Positions 26,120-38,876 of a DNA stretch of 64,000 nucleotides are shown piece by piece. The stretch is from Linanthus parryae. Taxonomy: Eukaryota; Streptophyta; Magnoliopsida; Ericales; Polemoniaceae. The notes beneath the pieces are model-generated. The model was not told the origin of the DNA. It ran no database searches and worked only from the letters and a program-made list of their open reading frames with translations. Every line of letters starts with the position of its first letter. Position 1 is the first letter of the stretch. A program made the position numbers and the translations under genes. The DNA lies in NCBI GenBank assembly GCA_023055425.1, contig JALGPY010000001.1:137851368-137915367 (forward strand), written 5' to 3'.

Positions 26120-28105
26120 CTCACTATTTTGACTTGCTTTCTCCTTTTCCTGAGCAGTTGTCACAGCTTCGTTATCATCTGATTCGTCGTTGCAAGACAT
26201 CACTGCGAGCTCGGATGCTTTGGAGTCTTCTGTGCGGCGGTGGATGATTTTCCCGCACATCTTTAATCGGCCCTTCTATCAACAGTTCTCCTTCCCTGGC
26301 CATGTCCTTGATGAGTTGTCTCAATTTTTTGCAGTTGATTGCAGAATGAGAGATCGTTCCATGGCACTCGCACCACTTAGGTTCCCACAGCTGGTCCCTA
26401 TTGGGCGGTTTCTCTAGAGATGGTATCACTCCCCATATCTTCTCCATTGCTTGCATAACTTGACTATTTTTTGCCTTGTCATAAGGCAGCAATGAGGTTG
26501 GTTGCGGTCTCGACGTCCTATGGCACTTTTGTTGGACCGTGAAATCTCTTCCATGCTTTCAATTATAACTCCTCATTTTGAAAGGCGTTTGACCCCGAGT
26601 CTGCGCGGTTGCCTTCCTTTTGGTCTCCACAATAGGCTCTATATTTCAGTTGCTTTCGATTAACTTCAAGAAGGTGGGAATGTTGTGATTGACCAGCATC
26701 TCTGTGTATTCTAAACGCACTCCTTGGAGACAAAGTTCCACAAATTTATTCTTTGATGCTTCTTTCGCACATTCCAAGGATTTCAAATGAAACCTTCTTA
26801 TGAAAGTTACACGATCTTCCTCCTCCTTCCATGTCATGTGTGATAGTTGAACAGTTGTGACATTTTTTGCTACTTGAAAGAACTTGGTGTAAAACTTATT
26901 AACCATCTCATTCCAAGTGCGGATGAAATTTTGCTGAAATTTGACTCATATTTATATGAAACAGTTCCGCATTGCCTTGGGAAACTCCTTCATTCGAAGG
27001 TTCTTGTTAGCACCATCAGGTCCTAGTGGATCGACAAATCGCGTGACGTGTTCCTGAGCGTTTCCACTAAGTTCATCAAATTTATCCCACTTTGGAGCCT
27101 TGAAGCCCACGGGCTGAGCATGTGATCTACTTCCATGGGTAAAGGTGGCCGACACTCGGTGTTTGGCACAATGTTGGGGCCAGAGTTTTGACTTTCCATA
27201 AAGCTTTCCAAACTTTGCTCTAAAGTGGACATGGAAGGGTCGATGTAGTCCTCGCAGCTTCTCCCTCAAACGATTGAGTGTTAATGTTATACATCTGAGG
27301 GCGATGTGCCCCTAATTCTCCAAAGTCGCACCTAGTTACCAGATGCAGTGGCCGTTGAGAAGTCAGACATGTTCCATTTTGATCGAATGATGCACAGTCT
27401 CTGGGGAAAGCACAACCTCCTAGTGGAGGAGGAGGGATCCCATGTGGGGGTAGTGGCGTAGGCACATAGATGGTTGTTTGTGAAAGTGGTGGAGGAGGTG
27501 GCACATAGGGCGGTGCCCCTGAATGAGACGGAGGAGGGGATACATACGAAGGTACTCCTTAATGAGGGGGTGACGGGGCACGTACAAAGGTGCTCCTAAA
27601 TGAGCTGAAGAAGGGGGCACACTGTAGGGGGCACTCCCGGTGGAAGGGGTGGCATTGAGTTTAACGTTTGTAAACTTAGAGCGTTTGTACCGCTAGAATT
27701 TCTCTAGCTAACATGTCGCTCATTTGAGTGTTGGCCATTGTTATTTCGAGCCTGCCTCATCTGGTTCAGCTGACCCCACATATCATCTTGTAATGCTTGT
27801 ATGGCCATTACTAAAGGATCGACGCTAGGTGAAATTCACGGCTTCCGAGAGGCTTGTGCGGGGTGGTGATCGCCGGGATCCATCCCCATTTAGTTGTTCT
27901 TCTTTGGCCTTAGTGATCTTGCTACTACTTTTTTTATTGTCGAGGATCGTTTCCTTTCGGGTTCATCAATGTAGATAGAAGCTACTAATAGGATCGGGTG
28001 GCTGTATTCGAACTTGGAGTAACCAGAACTACAATCTGACAAGTAGACAGAAGGGGAAGCCATGAGATGTAATGGAAAATGATGAAAACAAGCAGAGTGT
28101 ATCAC
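26120..28105 (-). pseudogene. Ty3/gypsy gag region, degenerate
   Basis: Minus-strand frames in order. 28105-27890 has a possible start near MASPSVYLSD. A proline-rich region follows at 27620-27220 (PPPPPLSQTTIYVPTPLPPH). The retrotransposon gag core at 27160-26646 includes GFKAPKWDKFDELSGNAQEH, KEFPKAMRN and MVNKFYTKFF..A. Last is a CHCC-like knuckle near 26380-26340 (KWCECHGTISHSAINCKKL). This is the gag layout of plant gypsy elements. Stops interrupt every segment, and protease, RT and integrase are missing, so it is a truncated relic. Confidence 0.75.
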
Positions 28106-30125
28106 AAGGGAGAGAGACAGCTTGCGGAGAGTAATGGATCAAGAATCTGAAAAATCAATCGTCCTCCTGAGAAGAGGATACCTTATACAGGTCTGGCCCA
28201 ACGGTCATATAATGGGGGTTACGTGGCAGTAAATGAGCTAATTAAGCCCCCTATTAAAGCCATTAATCAGGTTGTTGCGAGGACTTCGGAAGATCGTGGG
28301 TAAGACCATTTCGTTTGATCGTTAGATCACGCCTGTATATGGAGGATGTTATGCAAGTCTCTGTTATGATAACCGACGTCGCATATAGGATAACAGCCAT
28401 CTGCGACGAGCCTTGTTCTAGCCTCTAGACGACTAAGTCCCATGGCTCTCGTATGTTGTTGAGATGCGAGGGACCCTGTCTCATAGTCCGTACGTGCTGA
28501 CATTGTATGTTCTGGTATGCACAAAGCACTACTGAGCGAATATTTTTTTCGAGAAAGCGCAATTTTAATATTAGTGCAATACAGTGTTACAGTCATGAAA
28601 AGCCCTTTTGCTAGATCATGGGCTTTCGTGACATTACATCGTCCAACAAAATGGAACGTACAAATAAAGGAGTCAGTCTTTCGTCTGATATTCGTGGTTT
28701 CCCATGAAATTTGAAAGATTTCATTATCTTATCTTAGGACTTGGATAAGTTCTCTGGGGTCGGTAAGGATTTTGATGTTGGAGTCCCAACGATTTGAGTC
28801 ATCTTAGCGATTGCAATTTCTACCTAAAGCGCACTGGAGCCAGTGAAGGCCGTGTGACCAGTTCGGGGGGCAAGCTGTTGGATGGTCCACATGGTTGTGG
28901 CTTAAGATCATGTTTGGACTTCTCCAACCACATCACTCGTGGGGCCAGACAGCAATGATGCATTGTACTGGTTTGCTTACTCCAAAGATGGAGCATGACA
29001 AATGCAAGCATAACAACTTAGCTGACTCAACCAGAATGCCAGTGAAGTATGAAAGAATCGATGAGAAGCAGGCAAATAATTGAGACAAAATCCAAGTAAG
29101 CCGTGAATGGAAGAAGCAAACCTTTGCCTCATCAAATTAATAGATGATACCAACTCATCAAACACATTGACAAGGTGACTAAAATCCATAAAAGCCAGAA
29201 ATGTGAGCATCAAAGTTGCAATCAAGCTCAACTTCTCAGTCTGAATAATACAAACCTGCCCATGAAGGCACCCGAATATGACACTCGCAAGGATCGCCCG
29301 TTGTGAGCACTTCATAAAAGAATCGATCTAGTTTTTTAGGAGTCAAAGAGTACACATATCATGACTGAAAGCGAGCATTCAGCAATGAGTCAATAGTTGC
29401 TTTTCCTTCTTCCTCACTGGGATTTACCAGTTAGTTCAGAATTGGCTTTTCCCTTTCGGTCTCTGTTCGTGGTAGTAAAAAGAGCTTGGTAAAGATTCCC
29501 GTCTTTCCAACATACATGTTTGGTAGCAGCTTCTTCCATAAGAAAATTTTCTTGTGTGTAACTATTAGCTTTCTGATCATTCCTTCAAGTACTCTCTTTT
29601 AGGATTCCTGTATAGCAATGTGTGGACTTAACAATGCTACAGATAGTTTCCTCACGACGCAAATCTCATAGCGACAAAAGTTGATTAAGTTACCATTTTC
29701 AAAAGCTGGAATCATGGATATTTACCTACATCTTTTATTACCTCAAAACGTTAATGAGGTTGGACTTAAATAATCACAGTTTTCAGGCAGGATGCCCAGT
29801 TCTCTCTTCGCCAAAATGAATGTTTCTACCTGGAAAACACAATCTCAACTCTCAAGCGACACACTTCAGACGCCTAAGCAGGTTATAGACAAATTTATTA
29901 CCAATCCAACTCAAGATTCACAACGTTTGTAAATAGTGAAGGTTCGGCCGCATCACAACAACACAACTTTCTGCGCTTTCCTCCGTTGGTAACTTTTAGG
30001 ATCATGCTCAAACTCTGGCAAAAGTGTGTGACAGAATTAAAACAACCACCAAATTCACTCTATTGGGAGGTTTGACTCTAATGATGCATAGTGATTTTTG
30101 CTAAGGTGCCGAATCCATTCTCAAA

Positions 30126-30173
<48 letters not shown>

Positions 30174-30636
30174 AAAATTACAGTTCACCCAAAAAAGAAA
30201 GAAAAATTACAAATTGTTATTAGCATATGAAATTTTGCAAAAATGTATGCGCTAAGTTGCCTATTTCATGGAATCATAGGTTTTGCATTCATAGACTTCA
30301 ACTGAAATATATCCCATGGTTTTTAGATAACGTCCAGGAAACGATTCAGTAGGTAAACTTGCGGAAACAGAATTCAGTTTCCCCTCAATGGGAAGAACCT
30401 TAGCAATAAAAATAGCTGATAAAGCATGAATCAATTAGAATATAGAAGAAATACGAGGTACCAGCTTTAGTTCATATAACCCACTTTTTTGTTTAACAGA
30501 AACCTAGGCTACTCGGTATTTAAAAGCTAAAAGAATGCCAAGAAATGTGTGTAAACAAAGAACGTTATTCATAGACTCTTGCGGTTACTTCCAGTTTCTA
30601 CATGCAATGTTGACCTATAGTCCATCCTATATCTTA
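28106..30636. other. Intergenic; possible gypsy leader/LTR remnant and unclassified sequence
   Basis: 28106-28510 may be leader or LTR of the gypsy relic, but I find no clean TG..CA ends or primer-binding site. A minus-strand 112-aa frame at 29315-28977 (ATLMLTFLAFMDFSHLVNV) has splice-like borders (CAG/GT near 29257, AAAG/GTTTGC near 29122) but I recognise no family. A (GAAA)n run lies at 30124-30177. Nothing else is supportable. Confidence 0.5.
30124..30177 (+). repeat. (GAAA)n microsatellite
   Basis: About twelve AAAG/GAAA units. Confidence 0.95.
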
Positions 30637-31034
30637 GGCCATGTTTGGTATCAACTGAAAATCTAAAAAATCGGCTGAAAAAATCTTGGTGAAAAATCCA
30701 GCTGAACTGAAAATCGAAATTCGTTTGGTATGAGCTGAAATTGTAGATTATTAATTTGATCCATTTGAAAAAAATTAAAGAGATATATAGTCAATTACTT
30801 GCATGCACACACTTATAAATGAAGTATGGTCATGCTAATGTGAAAAATACATTAAAATTATTTTTTCTAGAATTTTCAGTTTCATAATCCACAATTTTGG
30901 AGATTCTACAATTGCACTGAGATTATTTTAATCTGCAGATTTTCAGCTTAAAATTTTGCGTCATAACACACGGAATTAAATTAAAATGACTGATTTTAAT
31001 CAACGGATAGAAATCCGAATTACTAGACATGCAC
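30637..31034. mobile_element. Tourist/PIF-Harbinger-like MITE, 398 bp
   Basis: Flanked by TTA on both sides (30634-30636 and 31035-31037), with ends GGCCATGTTTGG and, in reverse complement, GTGCATGTCTAG. A relative in the opposite orientation lies at 49899-50301. AT-rich and non-coding. A 3-bp TTA/TAA duplication is the PIF/Harbinger signature. Confidence 0.75.
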
Positions 31035-31037
31035 TTA

Positions 31038-31834
31038 GTTGGTTCTATGCCAGGAGAGTGAAACAAAAGAAAACTGTATTGAACATTCAGGTTCTTCAGA
31101 CTTCACACTCACATTGTTAGTACAAGGAAAAGAAGGTGACCTTGGTGTTTCATTGGTCAGTCTATTTCTTCTTCTACCAAACCAGATGTTTGGATGCTAC
31201 CTTATGTGAGGAATCAAAAGTAACAATGAGCAAACAACGTAAAAAATGAATGCACCAAGATATACGTGGTTTGGAAAATTGCCTACTTCCATGAGATGGC
31301 AACAATTTCAGAGCATCAATTGAACTAAACGTCACAGTTTTCCGTTTCCCCCTCTAAAGTTATGTCTCACATCTGTTAAAATGTTTCTTAGGAAGAGCTT
31401 CAGGAACTTGAGAGTAAACTTTTTCGACCTCTCTAACCAACTGTTGAAAGCAGAACCTCTGCCTTGAAACATCACCCTCCGAAATACTTAACAAGCATTC
31501 AGTAAAAAAAAATATGTCAAGTATAGTATGAGATTGACTCAGAGGTTAAAAATAGCTAATCATCAGATTCTCATAATTGATAAGAATAAAATTAATCCAG
31601 GGCTAGCACCAGTTTACACATGAACAAAATAAATTTACTTAACTGAGAGGGCAAAATGTATTAGACAGATCCAACAACAGGTGGAGAAGAAGATCAAAAA
31701 GAACACTAACTGCAGAACACAGAAACTCCAGATAAATACCCTAAATCATGTTCCTACATCCCCATCTGAGATCAAGATTTCATCGATACACCACTGCTAA
31801 AAAGAATGGGATATAGAGTTGATGATACCACACC
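31038..31834. other. 3' flank of KCS
   Basis: AT-rich and without a recognisable gene. It includes the likely 3' UTR of the KCS gene that ends at 31835. Confidence 0.6.
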
Positions 31835-33373
31835 TCAGATCGCCGAAAACTTTGGAACATCCACTGGGAACTGGTCAATCTCGCTCATCCATGGGTTCTT
31901 CTCCTTTGCAGGGTTGATAGTCTTCAGAGCCTTCCAAACAGCACTGTTGCATTTGAACCCTGACCCAAAAGCTATCTGCCATGTCCTGTCTCCCTTCTTC
32001 ACCCTCCCTTTGGATTCAGTATACGCCAGTTCATACCATAAGGAGCTGCTTGAAGTGTTTCCAAATCTGTACAGTGTCATTCTAGAAGGCTCCATGTTCC
32101 AATCAGAAAGGTGCAAGTTCTTCTCTATTTCATCCAACACAGCTCTTCCACCAGCATGAATGCAGAAATGCTCGAATGCCAACTTGAAATCTGGAATGTA
32201 AGGCTTTATCTTCATCCTGAAGAGCTTCTTCCCTATCAATGTCGCAAAGAAGAGCAACTGTTCAGACATTGGAAGCACTAGAGGACCCAACGTCGTAATG
32301 TTAGTCTTCAAAGCATCTCCAGCAACTGCCATCAGCTCTTTAGATAGCGAGACTCCAATCTTGCCATTTTCATCCTCGCGCTGGTAGACGCAAGAAAAGC
32401 ACTTGTCATCAGATCCTTTGTTGGTCCGGACGGTGTGGACTAACTGGTACTTTGACCGACTCCTGTCGGATCTCTTGTTGGAAAGCAAAATGGCAGCACC
32501 ACCCATTCGGAAAAGGCAATTGGAGACGAGCATTGACCTGTCGTTCCCAAAGTACCAATTCAGAGTAATGTTCTCCATGCTCAACACCAAAGCGTACGAA
32601 TTGGGATGAACTTGGAGGAGATCTTTAGCCAAATCAATTGAGATCAACCCAGCGCTACAACCCATCCCACCGAGATTGTAGCTAACAATGTTCCCTCTAA
32701 GCTTGTAATGATTCACAATCATCGCCGAAAGAGAAGGCGTCGGGTTAAACAAGCTGCAGTTCACAACCAAGATCCCAATGTCCTTCGGGTTCACATTGGT
32801 TTTCGCAAAAAGCTCATCGATCGCACCAAACATAACAGCTTCAGCTTCCTTTCTTGCTTCTGCCATACAAGGGTTAGGAGGAACCCTAAGAACAGCTTCA
32901 GGGAGGTAAGTCGATTCCCCCAAACCTGACCTCTCGAGAATCTTCTGCTGGAAAAGGAGATTCTCCTCGGTGAACACACCGGTCAACCGCGACCTCTCCA
33001 TGAAGATCTGCCTCGTGCATTTCCTCTCATCCTCCGGCTTATAACACGAGAAATCCACAAGGTAAACGGGACGAGGGCGGGTGATGAAGTAAACGGTAGT
33101 GAGGAACACCAAGAGGGTTGAGCAGAGAATGACAGACACAAGATTGAACCTAAGATGGTCCCAAAGAACATAGAGATCTTTTAGAGAGAATGTCGAAAGC
33201 TGAGCCGCGATGACAGCGATCAGGGGTGTGAGGAAGAGGTACATTCCATTGGTAATGAGGTAATGGAACCCTAGTTTCACATACTTCAATTTCACAGATT
33301 GCTTGAAATCTGGTAAGGGTACCCTAGTTTTCACAGATTGTAACAAGGGTTTCTCCACATTTTCCTCACCCAT
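31835..33373 (-). CDS. KCS11: 3-ketoacyl-CoA synthase, KCS11-like
   Basis: 512 aa, single coding exon, close to the usual ~510 aa. KCS catalyses the first, rate-setting condensation of malonyl-CoA with long-chain acyl-CoA in the ER fatty-acid elongase, giving very-long-chain fatty acids for waxes, suberin and sphingolipids. Two N-terminal membrane segments are visible (~42-60 and ~78-97). The FAE1/type III polyketide synthase-like domain follows, with catalytic Cys239 in GGMGCSAGL, His406 in HFCIHAGGR and Asn439 in RFGNTSSSS. The N-terminus ([20 protein letters not shown]) and the end ([15 protein letters not shown]) fit the KCS11/KCS4/KCS9/KCS17 group; KCS11 is the nearest by memory. All catalytic residues are present. 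Confidence 0.93.
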   Translation of the reverse strand: MGEENVEKPLLQSVKTRVPLPDFKQSVKLKYVKLGFHYLITNGMYLFLTPLIAVIAAQLSTFSLKDLYVLWDHLRFNLVSVILCSTLLVFLTTVYFITRPRPVYLVDFSCYKPEDERKCTRQIFMERSRLTGVFTEENLLFQQKILERSGLGESTYLPEAVLRVPPNPCMAEARKEAEAVMFGAIDELFAKTNVNPKDIGILVVNCSLFNPTPSLSAMIVNHYKLRGNIVSYNLGGMGCSAGLISIDLAKDLLQVHPNSYALVLSMENITLNWYFGNDRSMLVSNCLFRMGGAAILLSNKRSDRSRSKYQLVHTVRTNKGSDDKCFSCVYQREDENGKIGVSLSKELMAVAGDALKTNITTLGPLVLPMSEQLLFFATLIGKKLFRMKIKPYIPDFKLAFEHFCIHAGGRAVLDEIEKNLHLSDWNMEPSRMTLYRFGNTSSSSLWYELAYTESKGRVKKGDRTWQIAFGSGFKCNSAVWKALKTINPAKEKNPWMSEIDQFPVDVPKFSAI

Positions 33374-33493
33374 CTTTGCTTTTTAAGGGCTCAAATCAAT
33401 AGATCAGACAAATACAGTTTTTTTCAAACCAATGATCCCCAATTCTGAATCAACAAAATAGCAGAAGATCTAAGCTCTAGGGTTAAAAACTCC

Positions 33494-33710
33494 CTGAATC
33501 AGCAGAAACCAAGAAAACAAAATCACAGCTCAAAGAACACGACTTTCCTGCAAAATGATGGATGAAATCAAACAAGGAACAAAACCCACAAATCTTTTTC
33601 TACATCTAACAATGACAACACATCCAGAATTAAAAAAACTGATCTGAACCCAGACCCAAAAATTGAAATTCTACATAGAGATGATAGATTTAGAGAGAGC
33701 GAGGACTAAC
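33494..33710 (-). other. Possible 5' UTR intron of KCS
   Basis: On the minus strand a donor CTCAAG/GTTAGT lies at 33710, and a pyrimidine-rich acceptor ending GATTCAG/GGAG lies at 33494. Both are upstream of the start codon. Not verifiable without transcripts. Confidence 0.4.
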
Positions 33711-34191
33711 CTTGAGCTGGCAAATCGGAGAATCCCAAATATGATTCAACAACATGGAAGAATTTTAAAAATGAGAGAAGAGAAACTATTTAGAGGGAGA
33801 GAGAGAGAGAGGACAGGTTGGAAGAACCAGATCGGTTTAATCGGACGGCTGAGAGGTGAGATGTGGACAAAGGAAGGGCCGGCGAAGCTATTTTGTTTCG
33901 GATCTTTGAATGAGAGTTGTGTGATCATGGGAATGGACGGCTGTGATTGTTTTAGGATTTTACTCTTTTCTTTTCTCTTTTCGTTGACTACAGGTGGATC
34001 TCCGTGTACGAATTTGTTTTCGCTTTTTCAGAAAGGGTTGTTTTCCAGGTTGTTTCTCGTTGGGGAGTGATCTTCAATGATGGGCGTTAATGCAATGAAC
34101 CCATCTTTGTTGCTGTAAAAATGTAATTTAGGTGTAATTTCTAGTTCGTGCTCCCGCTTCCGCTCTAAGTGACTTAGGGTGAAACTCGTTA

Positions 34192-34675
34192 CCAATTTCT
34201 CTTCTCTTTGTTCTCATTTTGATTTTTTGACTCATATGTGAATTATTTTGGATTACTAAACGATGCGTTTTGATATTTTTTGTTGTGTTATAGAATAACT
34301 TTTACTTTACAACAATAATGAAAAAAATTATCAAAAAATTGTATCATTTTAAGTGGTTAAGTGATAAAAGTCATGATGGGGAGAAAGACCAGAGACAAAG
34401 TGATACTAGTATGTTCGTTCCGTCTCTTGCTCCCCAAACTGGCTTTTACCAATATTCATCGGGCCACTTTGACCCTGTGATTTGGATAGCGATATGATAT
34501 AATTTTTTGATAATATTTTCGTAGTGTTTTAGAGTAAAAGGTTGTTCTATAATACAGTGAAAAAATTGTAAAAAAAAATATATCGTTTTGCCATCCAAAT
34601 CACATGGTCAAACTGACTCAGATACGAGTCAAAAAGTCATAATAGAGAGAAAGAGGGGGAACATGTGTGTTATTA
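34192..34675. mobile_element. MITE-like inverted-repeat insertion in copy A
   Basis: Copy B reads straight from GTGAAACTCGTTA to GCGGGTAAAAGA, while copy A has ~480 bp between them. The insert ends are inverted relatives (TTTTTGACTCATATG on the left; reverse complement TTTTTGACTCGTATC on the right). Exact ends are uncertain. Confidence 0.55.
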
Positions 34676-35611
34676 TTTAAGCAGGTAAAAGACAATTTCA
34701 CCCCCTCAAGTTCGAGACACTCTCACCCCCTCCAGTTTGGGAAATGACACTTTCAACCTTATATGTATTTCAAGACACTTGCACCCTCCCACGGTGATTG
34801 ACAACTGCCCCATACTAACGATGCCATTAGAGATATAAGTATTTTGAAATTCTACTCTTTGATTACTCGTCTCCATAGCTACGAACAACGAGGAGAAAAG
34901 GTTACATCAGTAAAAGTATCTTTTTTATTTCTTTTAATATGTGTGTTGATTTTTGTTTGATTATAATTTTGGATTGATATTATCATTATCTCTTTCCCAA
35001 TAAAAAAGACACTTTCACCCATTTAAATTTGTAAAATGATACATTCATCCGTTTCTTGTGCCAAACTGCAAACTTACACCTCATATTATGATATCGTTAA
35101 TTTGAGATCTTTCACTAGAATTTATTTTTGGTATAATTTTGCCCCCATATTATGCAAAAGGTAAGAGTTATCCAAGGGCGTAATAGACTTTTTGCATGAT
35201 ATGGGGTGACTTCGTCTCTAGAACTATTTCTAGTGGCGTACCATGCCCCCAGACTAATAATCTCATAATATATGGAGTAAATTACTTGAAATTCGGCACA
35301 CTAAGAAGGGTGAAAGAGGGTGAAAGTGTCATTCATTCAAACTAGTGGGGTTGAAAGTGTCTTTTACCCTCCTGCAAATGGTCATCAACAGGTAGGTTCA
35401 TTTCCCAAACAGCAAGGGGGTGAAAGTGTCTTTGTGTCAAACTTTGGGCGTGAAAGTGTCTTTTACCCTTACGGTGAACTCAATAGGCACATGTAATGTC
35501 ATTTTCATGTCAAACGGGGTCATAGTTGACAAATTTGATCACTTGCCACGTGGTACCAGTAGATGTAGGTGATCTGAAGTTGGAAAAAGACCAGATCATT
35601 CAATTTATTCA

Positions 35612-36018
35612 GTGCATGTTTGGCATCCCTCAAGTTGGATTAAAAATATGGTGTTTTTTAAAGCTCATTTGGCATGTCTATTTTTTTGTCTGTTTAAAAA
35701 TAAAAACATACTGAAAAATAAATATTTAAAAAAAAACAAATGTGGTATTTTTTTGTGTTTTTTCACACTGTTGGTGTTTAAAGACATTTAAATTATAATT
35801 ATATGCAAAAAAATATCAAATATAAATTGGTTTTGTACGTTATAATGATATTCAAGCAAATTAATATTGAAATTTAGTAATGTTGTTAAATGTGTTTTTG
35901 ATTTTAAACACTATTTTTAAACAGATACTAAACTGTTTTTTTTATTATGTTTTTTAATTTTGCAGCACATTTTTTTCCCTCTATTTTTCTTGTTTTTAAA
36001 CGTATACCAAACAAACTC
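35612..36018. mobile_element. MITE in copy A, 407 bp
   Basis: Absent from copy B, whose empty site is at 50664-50666. Left end GTGCATGTTTGGCATC; right end in reverse complement GAGTTTGTTTGGTATAC. TCA on both sides (35609-35611 and 36019-36021). AT-rich, no coding capacity. Confidence 0.65.
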
Positions 36019-37063
36019 TCAATTTTTTGTTCAAGTTAGGTGCCCTTACTCAATAAATACCAACTTTAAATTCTAGTTTGATGAAGTACACACTAGTATA
36101 AAAGTGCATGTGGTTTCTGGAACAAAGTTAAACCGATCATAATCAAACAACGAGCATAAATAATCAACACGCGAGTATCTATTTATGTTAGTTCACATGT
36201 TAATTGGCGTGAAACGAGCTTCTTTGACGATTAACAAGCGTGAAACGAGTCTTAAAAACCAGTCACATCCCATTTATGTCAAGGGTTCACATTGGGCTGT
36301 CAATTGGCCTGAAAAAAGATTTCAATTGAACCACGCCTCCAAAAATTACTACTAATGCGTCACTCCGTAAATTCATAGACAAAGAGTCATTTTTTTTCAA
36401 AGGTAAGAAATTCATTGATATAGGGAGCCCAAAAAAGTGATACAAGCATTCGTAAAACACTAGTCCGAGATAGACATAAAAAACGACAAGAGACATATAC
36501 AACCTGAACATACAGACTCCATAAGAAAAATTATAGCATATTTGTACCAACACCACCGGGACTAGCTATATGCTATGAGAAGCCCGAGCTACAAGGACAT
36601 GAGGCTCAAAGACAAAATTGTGTGGCACTTTCTAAATCACACAGTCGCGTAGTAAATCAACCTCATGTCGAATAGTTAAGATGACTGGTGCATCCTCACA
36701 CATCGATCGCTCGGTCCTCTGTAAAGTGTTAAAAGCCATCAGACTATCTATATAAATAATAATAGAATAGCAATGCATAGATCGTGCAAAGGAGAGGCAG
36801 TATAAGATAACTAGCAGTTCCATCTGAAGAGAGGAAGAAGTGGCGCAGGGTCTTTATTTGCTGAGGAGAAATATGCACTCCTGTTCCTCCACTAAGTGTG
36901 CAGCTCCTCCAAGCCCCGTCATTTTGGACAATGTGATAAGGACTTTGTTGCAAGATGGGTTGGTTTCATGTGAGAAAAAATAATCGGGAGTATAGATTTG
37001 GTGGTTTGAGAGTGCAAATGGGTACTTGCACTTAAAGCGATAATTACAAAAAAGTTCTCTGCT

Positions 37064-38220
37064 GTGCTAGAGAGAAAATGTACTCCTTGTGAGTTGTTTG
37101 TCTTGTCTGCTGCAAGATCTGTTTCTTTCCCCTCTTCACCTCTTCACCTCTCCCCTCCCCTGACCTTATCTTCCTCCTCGATCTTTTTTCTACCTCCGTC
37201 AGTAATAAGTGATAACAAGGAAAGTGCGAGCTCTAGCAGGGAGGTACGCAACCAAGATTTTGAAGATGATGAAGTTACCAGCAAGCTGGGAGCAATAGCG
37301 ATAAGTGCAGATGAATATGATGTTTTAGTCTTTGAAGAAGATGAAATTATGGGCAGACTTGAAGAGTGCACTAATAGCTTACTGGGAAAAATCTTCACAA
37401 GCAAGCCGGTTAACCTATCGGGTCTAACGAGTACAATGTGCACAGTGTGGAATTCGCCGGAGGATTTCAAGGTGGAAGAAATTGGCGACAGAATTTTCCA
37501 GTTCTTCTTTAAGAAGGAGGGGGACATGAATAGAGTTATCAAAGGCAATCCCTGGTTTTTTAACAATCAACTGATGATAATGTCGAGTTGGAATCCTTCA
37601 CGTGGTTTGGAGTCAGCAAGCTTCAAAAGATCGCCACTTTGGATTCAAATTTGGGATTGGCCTCTCATCTATCTCACTGAAGATATTATTAAGAAGATGA
37701 GCAAGAAACTTGGTCCGATTCTGGAAGTGAAGATACCTCCGAAAGCTTCTGTTGACGGGAAGTTCGCAAGAGTTAAAGTTGATTGGGAGGTAAGCAGGCC
37801 ATTAATGAAAGAGCTCAAAGTTAAATTCCCTAAAGAATGTACTGTATGGGTGAAACTGAAGTATGAAAGGATTCCTTATATGTGTTTTATTGCGGACTTA
37901 TTAGCCACGATGAGAGTTCATGCTCGGAAGAGATGGCACATGTTGCAGATGGTATAATAAAATCTTGCTCATTCGATTCGAGTTTGAGAGCTAAGAGCAT
38001 GAATGAGATTTTTGCTCCAAGAAATTATAAAGTGGAAGATGTTCAGAGAGCCAAATCAGCTCCCAAATTCGCAATTCCGACGTTGAACACAGCCTTGGTG
38101 TTGCCGGAATCTTCCACCGTTCATCGCATGTCCGGTAAAGAGATTTCCAAGACAGTGGAGAACAATTCAAGCGGGAAGACGAAGGGACGCTCGGTAATCG
38201 AAGAGTCCAGCAGCACTTAA
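37064..38220 (+). pseudogene. LINE ORF1 (DUF4283 + zinc knuckle), one frameshift
   Basis: Frame 37064-37957 carries DUF4283 (FQFFFKKEGDMNRVIKGNPW, RSPLWIQIWDWPL) up to YERIPYMCF. A frameshift near 37890 moves the rest into 37882-38220, where CFYCGLISHDESSC completes a CX2CX4HX4C knuckle. The N-terminal ~60 residues are serine and hydrophobic rich and may be 5' leader read-through, so the true start is unclear. A further frame at 38356-38805 probably continues ORF1 beyond a stop at 38220. Confidence 0.8.
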
Positions 38221-38355
38221 GGGGTTCCCGAGGAGATTGTTGAAAAAAAATTAAATGCAGCGATTGAGAAGTCCCTGGAAGAAAAAATTGAGTGGGAAAA
38301 GAAGAACTTTGAATCTTATAAAGTTCAGAAAGAATTTGACTCGGGCCAGCTCCAA

Positions 38356-38805
38356 ATGGGCCTTACAGAGGTACCTATCTTTGAAGCCCAAATAGATAAC
38401 TTAGCTGATCTACAGGCAGCTCTAAATTTGGGCCAGCGGGATAAAAATATTAGCAGCCCATTACATACATTACCCAACTTAGAAATAGTGAGAGAAAAGC
38501 AGAGGATAACTCCTCATTTGGGTGATTCTAATGAGCAGCAGTCCCAGAGTCCTAGTAAAGATGAAGGAGATGAGGAAAACCAATTGGTTCGCGATGAAAT
38601 TAGGGCAATCGCTAACAAGAACGAGCAATTGCAGCCATCAATTGACCACTCTAGTTTGCAAAGTAGAAAATGGAAGAGGCGAGCTAGAGAGGCGGCTTTG
38701 CAGAGAAATGACAAGAAGAATGTTAGTCAAAGATCTAGCGGTGCCCAAAAGAGAAGAGATTCGAATATGGAAATCGATTCAGAGTTGATGATGGAGATGG
38801 GTTAA
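38356..38805 (+). pseudogene. LINE ORF1 C-terminal segment
   Basis: 149 aa, hydrophilic, with Gln/Asp/Glu-rich and basic patches (KWKRRAREAALQRNDKK). It lies between the zinc knuckle and the endonuclease start at 38877 and looks like the tail of ORF1 after a stop. No domain. Confidence 0.5.
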
Positions 38806-38876
38806 GGTAAGAAAGCAAAAAGTTTGGTTTTTGATTACATTTCAGCTGATCTAAGGGTGGAGGAAGCCAGCCCCAA

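Larger units (their letters stand above)
33846..36377 (+). repeat. Segmental duplication copy A (5' part)
   Basis: Aligns in direct orientation with 48829-51570. Anchors: ACGGCTGAG + GATGTGGACAAAG at 33847 and 48829; GTGGATCTCCGTGTACGAAT; AACAGGTAGGTTCATTT at 35388 and 50451; ATGTGGTTTCTGGAACAAAG at 36108 and 50759; TCCCATTTATGTC at 36267 and 51449. Copy A starts about 470 bp upstream of the KCS start codon, so the KCS promoter-distal region is what was copied. It continues at 47392 after the nested LINEs. Confidence 0.85.

Noticed and set aside
28977..29315. A 112-aa minus frame with splice-like borders
   Set aside because: No family recognised and no neighbouring exon found; splice-like dinucleotides are common by chance. 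Mentioned only within the intergenic entry.
31806..32159. A 117-aa plus frame opposite KCS
   Set aside because: Antisense shadow of the KCS coding sequence.
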